6,080 nucleotides of DNA from Chloroflexota bacterium (GTDB lineage Bacteria > Chloroflexota > Anaerolineae > Anaerolineales > Anaerolineaceae): contig JAJUJY010000221.1 in assembly GCA_029265085.1 (NCBI GenBank), positions 1 through 6,080 on the forward strand, read 5' to 3'. How positions within the stretch are numbered: position 1 is the first letter of the stretch; the number at the start of each line of letters is the position of its first letter. A program made the position numbers and the translations under genes. The notes beneath the pieces are model-generated. The model had not been told where the DNA came from. It did no database searches and worked only from the letters and a program-made list of their open reading frames with translations. Of this stretch, positions 1-5,373 are shown piece after piece.

Positions 1-1919
1 ATTTTTCAGAGGATCCGTATCTGGCCGGAGAAATGGCTGCCAGCTTTATTAACGGCGTTCAGAGCCGGGGAGTGGGAACTTCACTCAAGCATTATGCTGC
101 CAATAATCAGGAATACCAGCGTTTTACCATCAGTTCAGAGGTGGATGAACGCACCCTGCGTGAAATTTATTTGACTGCCTTTGAAAAAGCAGTCAAACAG
201 GCCAAACCCTGGACAGTGATGTGTTCTTACAACAAGATTAATGGGGTGTACGGTTCTGAGCAGCATCACTTGCTCACCGATATTCTCAAAAATGAATGGG
301 GATTTGAAGGTCTGGTGGTCTCGGATTGGGGTGCGGTTCATGACCGCGTAGCTTCATTGAAGGCGGGGTTAGACCTGGAGATGCCAGGTCCGCAAGACCG
401 GCGCGTCAAGGCGGTTGTTGATGCGGTCCGATCCGGTGAATTGGATGAAACTGTTCTGGATGAATCTGTGCGCCGGATTCTAACGATTGTCTTGAAAGCG
501 AAGCAGACTCCCAAGCAGGGCACCTTTGACGTAGATGCGCATCATGAACTGGCGCACAACATAGCCAGTGAAGGCATGGTTTTGCTGAAGAACAACGGCT
601 TGTTGCCCTTGAAAGGTCACCAGCATATTGCCGTGATTGGCCGGTCTGCGGCGCACGCGCATTTCCAGGGTGGCGGCAGCTCACATATCAACCCGACCAA
701 AGTCGCGGTTCCTTTTAATGAGTTCAAGGCACAGGCTGGCGATGTGGAGATCACCTATGCTGAGGGGTATCCGGCGGATAATTCCTTCCGCCAGGACATG
801 ATCAACGAGGCGGTTAAGCTCTCTCAGTCTGCGGATGTGGCTGTACTGTATATTGCGCTGCCAACGTACAAAGAGTCTGAAGGCTATGACCGGCCCGATC
901 TGGATCTAACTGAGCAGCAGGTGGCGTTAATTAAAGCGGTATCGGCAGTTCAACCCAAGACCGTGGTGGTGCTCAACAATGGCGCGCCGGTTGCTGTGAA
1001 AGAATGGATTGACGGCGTGGCCGCGGTGTTGGAAGGTTGGATGATGGGGCAGGCGGGTGGCATTGCAATCGCCGATATTTTGTTTGGCAAGGTCAATCCC
1101 TGTGGTAAACTGGCAGAAACTTTTCCGGTCAAGCTGGAAGATACCCCGGCTTATCTTAACTGGCCGGGTGAATTGGGTAAGGTTCGTTATGGAGAAGGTT
1201 TATTTATCGGTTATCGCTATTATGATGCGAAGAAGATGCCGGTTCAGTTCCCCTTTGGATTTGGATTAAGCTATACCACGTTTGCGTACAGTAACGCCAG
1301 GGTCAGCAAAGAAGCCTTTACCGATGTGGAAGGTGTGGTTGTTTCGGTGGATGTGACCAATACGGGCAAGTTCACAGGCAAAGAGATTGTCCAGGTTTAC
1401 CTCCATGACCACCAATCAGCGCTGGTGCGGCCTGAAAAAGAGTTGAAAGGCTTTGCAAAAGTGGAGCTAAAACCAGGAGAAACCAAAACTGTATCTATCC
1501 CGCTTGATTTCCGCGCTTTTGCTTATTACCACCCCAAATATAAACAATGGATCACAGAAGACGGTGAATTTGATATCCTGATTGCGGCGTCCGCAGCAGA
1601 TATTTCCCAGACATTGAAAGTGACCCTGAAATCAACCTTGAACCTGCCCAGCATCCTCGATTGGGATTCTACCGTTGGAGAATGGATGGCTGATCCGCGT
1701 GGAAAGGTTGTTTTTGCTCCTGTGTTTGCTCAAATCGAAGAGCAAAGCCGAGACTTTTTCAGCGGCGGAAACAGTGAAATAGCTGTCGGTATGGATGTTT
1801 TAGAAACGATCAAAGATATGCCTTTGATTAACGTTCTGGTATTCCAGGAACGGTTGCTGCCGATGCCGCCTGAAGATTTGGTGGATGGCCTGTTAAAGCA
1901 AGTTTACGCATTGGATTAA
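1..1919 (+). CDS. GH3 family beta-glucosidase (5'-partial)
   Basis: Glycoside hydrolase family 3 enzyme, expected to release terminal beta-linked glucose (or a related sugar) from short oligosaccharides by a retaining mechanism. The frame is open to the window edge: codons from base 3 read FSEDPYLAGE just before the Met at 33, a core GH3 motif, so that Met is internal and roughly 130 residues are missing. Numbering from that Met: KHY motif at 20-22, catalytic nucleophile D98 in VVSDWG, likely acid/base E283 in SEGYDR, the alpha/beta sandwich domain to about 415 (PFGFGLSYT at 407-415), and a fibronectin-III-like domain at about 430-517. There is no PA14 insertion. A further ~100 residues (from about 530) follow, a C-terminal extension seen in some bacterial GH3 enzymes. 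The stop is TAA at 1917-1919. Whether it is secreted cannot be judged without the N-terminus. Exact substrate (gluco-, xylo- or other) is inferred only at family level. Confidence 0.95.
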   Translation, partial: FSEDPYLAGEMAASFINGVQSRGVGTSLKHYAANNQEYQRFTISSEVDERTLREIYLTAFEKAVKQAKPWTVMCSYNKINGVYGSEQHHLLTDILKNEWGFEGLVVSDWGAVHDRVASLKAGLDLEMPGPQDRRVKAVVDAVRSGELDETVLDESVRRILTIVLKAKQTPKQGTFDVDAHHELAHNIASEGMVLLKNNGLLPLKGHQHIAVIGRSAAHAHFQGGGSSHINPTKVAVPFNEFKAQAGDVEITYAEGYPADNSFRQDMINEAVKLSQSADVAVLYIALPTYKESEGYDRPDLDLTEQQVALIKAVSAVQPKTVVVLNNGAPVAVKEWIDGVAAVLEGWMMGQAGGIAIADILFGKVNPCGKLAETFPVKLEDTPAYLNWPGELGKVRYGEGLFIGYRYYDAKKMPVQFPFGFGLSYTTFAYSNARVSKEAFTDVEGVVVSVDVTNTGKFTGKEIVQVYLHDHQSALVRPEKELKGFAKVELKPGETKTVSIPLDFRAFAYYHPKYKQWITEDGEFDILIAASAADISQTLKVTLKSTLNLPSILDWDSTVGEWMADPRGKVVFAPVFAQIEEQSRDFFSGGNSEIAVGMDVLETIKDMPLINVLVFQERLLPMPPEDLVDGLLKQVYALD

Positions 1920-2189
1920 TGTCTTATTTCGTGTGAACACTGATTTTCAATATGAGGCTTAACTTCGATTGAGAACTTGTATAAATGGTTTTTGGGCCGG
2001 GGTTTGTGTTTCTGGTTAGATAAGAAACTCTATTAAATTATGCATGTATAAGTTTTTTCACCATCTTTTTGGATAGAATTTACTGGTGCCGTTGGTCTGA
2101 TTAAGGCTGACGGCATTGGTGCTCCTAATGGTGATTTGTCTTTTTTATGTTGATGCGTATAGCTAAATTAATTCGCATGGATTAATATG
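1920..2189. other. Convergent intergenic region
   Basis: This gap lies between the stop of the GH3 gene (plus strand) and the stop of the P-type ATPase gene (minus strand). No convincing coding frame is visible. It is AT-rich and holds one long hairpin at 2082-2120, annotated separately, plus a T-run at 2141-2146. No classical hairpin directly followed by a T-run was found for either converging transcript. Confidence 0.7.
2082..2120 (+). terminator. Long GU-rich RNA hairpin downstream of GH3 gene, possible terminator
   Basis: Bases 2082-2098 can pair with 2104-2120 without a bulge, leaving a five-base loop (GATTA). Of 17 pairs, 11 are Watson-Crick and 6 are G-U. The wobble pairs form only in a plus-strand transcript; on the minus strand they become A-C mismatches. 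The fold therefore points to RNA read from the GH3 side. The nearest T-run (2141-2146) begins about 20 bases after the stem, so this is not a textbook intrinsic terminator. It could instead protect the 3' end of the GH3 mRNA. Function is inferred. Confidence 0.35.
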
Positions 2190-4715
2190 CTAATCATTTG
2201 GCTGAACCTGGTTGCTGATTGCCTTGCCTGATTCAACCACAATTAACAGGATAAGAGCAACACCGATTACCCATAACCACTCCTGCAGGCTTAATGGCAT
2301 GATCCCAAGTAATTGGCGTAAGCCAGGGATCAAAAAAGCAACCAAGATGGTCAAAATCCCTGCCAATACAGCCCAGATCAATGGTTTATTTGTGGATAAC
2401 CTGTTCATCTGAAAGATCGATTTTTTCATACTGCGATATGCAAAAATATAGGCGATCGAGTTCAGAGCAAAACTGGCAAAGACAATGCTTCGTCCTTCTA
2501 TGGGATTTTCGTGTATTTGGTAAAAATGCCCAAATAACGTTAACGCAAAAATTGAGCTGGCAACACTGATGAGAGCAATCAGCGAAATACCCAATGGGGT
2601 TAAGATGGGGGCGTGCATTGCGCGGGGCTTTTCGTCCATGATGCCTTCTTCTTTAGATTCAAAGCTTAAAACGATGTCTAACGGGCCATCGCATATCAGG
2701 TGAATCCATAAGATTTGCGCAACGGTTAAAGGAGCAGGCCAGTGTAACATCATGGCCGTAAAAATGGTTAGAAGCTCTGCAAATGAATTTGATAATGTGT
2801 ATGCAACCACCTTGCGGATATTCGAAAAAATGACTCGGCCTTCTTCAATGGCAGCCACAATGGTGCGGAAATTATTGTCAAGCAAGATCAGATCGGCGGT
2901 TTCTTTGGCGACATCGGCTGCACTGCCAACGACCACGCCGATATGGGCTCTTTTTAGGGCGGGTGCATCGTTAACGCCATCGCCAATCATTGCAGTGACC
3001 TCACCATTCGTTTGCAGTGCCTGGATAATGCGGAATTTGTCCTGCGGCCGGATACGTGAAAAAACCGTGGTGTTTTTTACGGTTTCTTGCAATTGCCGCT
3101 CGGTGAGTACAGCGATCTGCCCGCCTTCCAACGTTTGTTCATTCTCGTTTATCAGGTGAATATTGCTGGCGATCCGTTCCGCAGTGCGCCGGTAATCACC
3201 AGTGATCATTTTGACTTGAATGCCTGCCTTTTTAGCTATTTCAACGGCATCTATCACGCCCTCCCGGACGGGGTCTTCCATACCCAGCAGTCCGAGCCAG
3301 GTATATCCGGTGTATTCTTCTAAAATGCCTCCAGACCGGCAGGCTAACCCTAATAAGCGAAGCCCCTCACCCGCCCAATCATCTGCTTTTGTTAGAAATT
3401 GATCTCGCTCGATGGCTGAAATGTTACACATGCCCAGTACAATTTCCGGTGCGCCTTTAAGGAAGAAAAAATTTTCTCCCTGAAAGATATGGCTGGTCAC
3501 GTTGGTGATCATGTATTTTGTTTCGCTGGTGAACAATTCCTCGGCCAGTCGTTGGGTGTGGTCGAAGAGCTCTTGTGGACTGCTCTGCATTTGCTGTTCT
3601 GCATATTCCCATAACGCGATATCGACCGGTCCTTCCAGATTGTTGCACAATACCATTGTCTGCAAGGCACGTTCTTGGTTAATGAGTTCTACTCGATTTA
3701 CCCGCATCCGTCCTTCGGTGAGCGTGCCTGTTTTATCCGTGCAAATTATAGTGACTGAACCCAGAGTTTCTACTGCAAGGAGCCTTTTGACCAACCCGTT
3801 TCGCTTTAGAATTTTCCGCATGCCTAGCACCAGGATTACAGTAACTGCGATGAGCAGCCCTTCCGGCACTGCGGCAATGGCTAAGATAATGGAGGTGCGG
3901 AGCATATCAAAAAATTCCCGCCCTACGATCAATCCTACCAATAAAATCACCAGGGTGGCAGTTACGACGATATAGGTCAGCACTTTACTGAAAGCTTTTA
4001 ACCTTACTTGCAGCGGAGTGGCTTCCTCAATGTGTTCACTTAGGCTGGCGGCAATTTGCCCAAGTTCAGTTTTTAGCCCGGTTTTTGTAACGCGTAAAAT
4101 GCCTCGTCCGGTGATTGCAGTCGTGCCCATGTATACTTGTGTGTGCGGAGCCAAAGAGTTCTCAACCGTCTCTTGTGCAATGCGGCTTGCGGTAATCTTA
4201 TTTACCGGTTCACTCTCCCCTGTAAGGATCGCTTCATCTATAGATAGTTTGGTTGCCTGGATGAGTTCACCATCTGCGGGTACCTTTTCACCCGCAGTGA
4301 GGATGACCAGGTCATCTGGCACTAATTCCCATGTTTCTACCTCCAATCGTTGGCCGTTTCGAATAACAGTGGTGGTTGGCTTGAGTAAATCTTTTAAAGC
4401 CACATAGGTTCGTTGTGCCTGATACTCCTGAACGAAACCCAAAATCACATCAATGATCACTACGGCCATGATGATGGCAAAATCGCCAAGTTCCCCCAGT
4501 ACCAGTGATATTCCGGCAGCGGCAAGAATAATATAAACCAATGGGCTTTTTAGTTGATTGAATAAAATCGCCCAAATCGATACCCCCTTTTCGGTAGGTA
4601 AGCGATTTTCACCGTAGCGCGTGCGGTGTTCAAGAACCTCGGCAGAACTTAATCCATTTGGCGTTTCTGATTTGTGGGCGCCATTGATATCCTGCGAGAT
4701 ATTTGTTATGTTCAT
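2190..4715 (-). CDS. P2-type cation-transporting ATPase with altered M6 ion site
   Basis: Inner-membrane ATP-driven cation pump of the P-type superfamily. Visible in order: cytoplasmic N-terminal segment; M1-M2 about 57-96; actuator loop with TGES at 165-168; M3 about 243-263; M4 with PEGL at 284-287; phosphorylated D327 in DKTGTLT; nucleotide-binding F395, K400 and KGAPE at 420-424; TGD at 505-507; hinge GDGVND at 578-583; then M5-M10 to about 829. The PEGL motif and six C-terminal helices place it in the P2 (Ca2+ or Na+,K+-like) group, not the P1B heavy-metal group: no CPC/SPC motif and no N-terminal metal-binding domain. Unusual points: M6 reads H672-L-I-C675-D676 where SERCA has N-L-V-T-D; the SERCA Asn768 position is S644, while the Glu771 position is kept (E647). 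The nucleotide domain is short (176 residues from D327 to TGD). The ATG is supported by GGAG seven bases upstream. It is second in an operon, 49 bases after an ArsR-type repressor. Transported ion unknown; transition-metal export is an inference. Confidence 0.93.
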   Translation of the reverse strand: MNITNISQDINGAHKSETPNGLSSAEVLEHRTRYGENRLPTEKGVSIWAILFNQLKSPLVYIILAAAGISLVLGELGDFAIIMAVVIIDVILGFVQEYQAQRTYVALKDLLKPTTTVIRNGQRLEVETWELVPDDLVILTAGEKVPADGELIQATKLSIDEAILTGESEPVNKITASRIAQETVENSLAPHTQVYMGTTAITGRGILRVTKTGLKTELGQIAASLSEHIEEATPLQVRLKAFSKVLTYIVVTATLVILLVGLIVGREFFDMLRTSIILAIAAVPEGLLIAVTVILVLGMRKILKRNGLVKRLLAVETLGSVTIICTDKTGTLTEGRMRVNRVELINQERALQTMVLCNNLEGPVDIALWEYAEQQMQSSPQELFDHTQRLAEELFTSETKYMITNVTSHIFQGENFFFLKGAPEIVLGMCNISAIERDQFLTKADDWAGEGLRLLGLACRSGGILEEYTGYTWLGLLGMEDPVREGVIDAVEIAKKAGIQVKMITGDYRRTAERIASNIHLINENEQTLEGGQIAVLTERQLQETVKNTTVFSRIRPQDKFRIIQALQTNGEVTAMIGDGVNDAPALKRAHIGVVVGSAADVAKETADLILLDNNFRTIVAAIEEGRVIFSNIRKVVAYTLSNSFAELLTIFTAMMLHWPAPLTVAQILWIHLICDGPLDIVLSFESKEEGIMDEKPRAMHAPILTPLGISLIALISVASSIFALTLFGHFYQIHENPIEGRSIVFASFALNSIAYIFAYRSMKKSIFQMNRLSTNKPLIWAVLAGILTILVAFLIPGLRQLLGIMPLSLQEWLWVIGVALILLIVVESGKAISNQVQPND

Positions 4716-4725
4716 TTGCTTGCTC

Positions 4726-4761
4726 CGAGAAGATCAACTGGTTTTTTATGCCAGTTTCTCG
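4726..4761 (-). promoter_or_regulatory. Intercistronic hairpin abutting the ATPase ribosome binding site
   Basis: In the minus-strand transcript between the repressor and ATPase genes, CGAGA (4757-4761) and AACTGG (4751-4756) can pair with CCAGTT (4736-4741) and TCTCG (4726-4730). This gives 11 base pairs with a five-base bulge on the 3' arm and an A-rich nine-base loop. The last stem base is the first G of the GGAG ribosome binding site (4723-4726), seven bases before the ATPase start. It could tune ATPase translation or mark a processing site. The pairing is visible; the role is inferred. Confidence 0.4.
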
Positions 4762-4764
4762 ATA

Positions 4765-5064
4765 TTAAGTTTCCTGGATATGCCGGACACCTTGATGGAA
4801 CAATTCGATAATATGGGGGTCATCGATGATGTAATACACTTCTTTTCCATCACGCCTTGATTTCACCAGGCGCAGCTGGCGAAGTCCGCGCATGTGGTGA
4901 GAAATGGCGGATTCGGTCACGCCAATTTTTTCAGCCAGTTGAGAGACGTTCATTTCCTGATTAATAATTAAAGAAAAGATGCGGACTCGGCTGGCATCAC
5001 TTAATGCGCGAAAAAGTTCTGCTACATGGGCAGCGGATTGTTCATCCAAAGATTGAGGAGACAT
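4765..5064 (-). CDS. ArsR/SmtB family metal-responsive repressor (alpha-5 site, Zn/Co type)
   Basis: Small winged-helix DNA-binding repressor of 99 residues, a normal full length for ArsR/SmtB proteins. The fold is read from ELFRALSDASRVRIFSLI (dimer and first helices, 16-33), SQLAEKIGVTESAISHHMRGL (41-61, helix-turn-helix) and KSRRDGKEVYYII (68-80, beta wing). The C-terminal helix carries D82, H84, H95 and E98. The intervals 2, 11 and 3 match the SmtB ligands D104, H106, H117 and E120, which bind Zn(II) or Co(II) across the dimer. The alpha-3 CxC metal/arsenite site is absent: N39-V-S occupies that place. The family represses until metal binds, then leaves the DNA. The gene is first in an operon with the downstream ATPase. 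The only SD-like sequence, AGGG, touches the ATG, so translation initiation looks weak or unusual; no better in-frame start is apparent. Metal identity is inferred. Confidence 0.93.
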   Translation of the reverse strand: MSPQSLDEQSAAHVAELFRALSDASRVRIFSLIINQEMNVSQLAEKIGVTESAISHHMRGLRQLRLVKSRRDGKEVYYIIDDPHIIELFHQGVRHIQET

Positions 5065-5075
5065 CCCTAATAGTT

Positions 5076-5103
5076 AAATAATTGAATATATATTCATGTA
5101 TTT
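5076..5103. promoter_or_regulatory. Predicted ArsR/SmtB-type operator (TGAA-N6-TTCA)
   Basis: The core TGAATATATATTCA at 5083-5096 is a perfect 14-base palindrome. After two mismatched pairs it continues with AAATA (5076-5080) against TATTT (5099-5103), giving a 28-base imperfect inverted repeat. TGAA-N6-TTCA is the half-site layout known for SmtB/CzrA-class operators. It begins about seven bases past the -10 box of the repressor promoter, so it covers the predicted transcription start and early leader. A bound repressor would block the operon's own transcription. Binding by this protein is inferred from location and sequence. Confidence 0.75.
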
Positions 5104-5109
5104 GTTTCT

Positions 5110-5138
5110 ATTATATCGTGTTGTCTAGCCATGTTCAA
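5110..5138 (-). promoter_or_regulatory. Sigma-70-type promoter of the repressor-ATPase operon
   Basis: On the minus strand, TTGAAC (5133-5138) is followed after exactly 17 bases by TATAAT (5110-5115), a perfect -10 box with a 4/6 -35 box (TTGACA consensus). The predicted start is near 5103, giving a leader of about 39 bases before the repressor ATG at 5064. The operator lies directly downstream of the -10 box. No separate promoter was seen in the 49-base gap before the ATPase. Confidence 0.75.
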
Positions 5139-5252
5139 CGCTTTATGTTGTGATTCTGTGTCCTGTACGTCAAAAAGTAATCTGAGCCATATAGAGGAAA
5201 GGGGAATTTTGATTTTTTATCTCAATTTTATGATCAATTAATCTGGGCTTAA

Positions 5253-5281
5253 TTACGATGTTGGATTGATATTCTTATACT
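5253..5281 (+). promoter_or_regulatory. Candidate promoter for the lectin gene
   Basis: TTACGA (5253-5258), a 17-base spacer and TATACT (5276-5281) form a sigma-70-like pair: good -10 box, poor -35 box. It would give a leader of about 85 bases before the ATG at 5374. The weak -35 suggests dependence on an activator or a different true promoter. Confidence 0.3.
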
Positions 5282-5307
5282 CACAGCATAAACGGCTCAT
5301 TGTGCGC

Positions 5308-5320
5308 CTGCATAATGCAG
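5308..5320. repeat. Small palindrome CTGCAT-A-ATGCAG in the lectin leader
   Basis: Two perfect six-base arms flank one central base, about 27 bases downstream of the candidate -10 box and 54 bases before the lectin start. With a one-base centre it cannot be a stable RNA hairpin as drawn, so a protein binding site is the more natural reading. No known regulator motif is recognised and chance is possible. Confidence 0.3.
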
Positions 5321-5373
5321 TATCTATCCTTGTAATCCAATAAAAAGGCTGTGGTTGTGAAAGGATCTAGTAT

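Larger units (their letters stand above)
5065..5373. other. Divergent intergenic region between arsR-type gene and lectin gene
   Basis: This is 309 bases without a convincing gene. The left part (5076-5138) holds the repressor operon's promoter and operator. The right part (5253-5365) holds a weak promoter candidate, a small palindrome and the lectin ribosome binding site. In the middle, 5140-5250, I see AT-rich DNA with no recognisable RNA, riboswitch or repeat. Confidence 0.7.

Noticed and set aside
33..35. ATG at 33 as the true start of the GH3 gene
   Set aside because: The upstream codons in frame encode FSEDPYLAGE, a conserved GH3 motif, so the gene begins before the window.
1944..1975. 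Inverted repeat TTTTCAAT / ATTGAGAA shortly after the GH3 stop as a terminator
   Set aside because: Only eight AT-rich pairs including one wobble, a 16-base loop and no following T-run; easily chance.
2152..2179. ATGCG / CGCAT inverted repeat near the ATPase stop as a minus-strand terminator
   Set aside because: Five pairs around a long AT-rich loop and no T-run downstream on the minus strand.
3502..3975. 157-codon open frame on the plus strand inside the ATPase gene (also similar ones at 2752-3159 and 4018-4407)
   Set aside because: They lie antisense to a gene with unambiguous P-type ATPase motifs, have no recognisable domains, and their composition is what the opposite strand of a membrane protein gene produces.
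2190..4715. Assigning the pump as a P1B zinc/cadmium exporter because of the ArsR neighbour
   Set aside because: It lacks the CPx or SPC membrane motif and N-terminal metal-binding domain, has PEGL in M4 and six helices after the hinge, all of the P2 group.
5160..5373. Riboswitch or small RNA in the long leader of the lectin gene
   Set aside because: I found no recognisable aptamer core or strong multi-stem fold; TGAGCC and GGCTCA occur about 100 bases apart but a six-base match at that distance is expected by chance.
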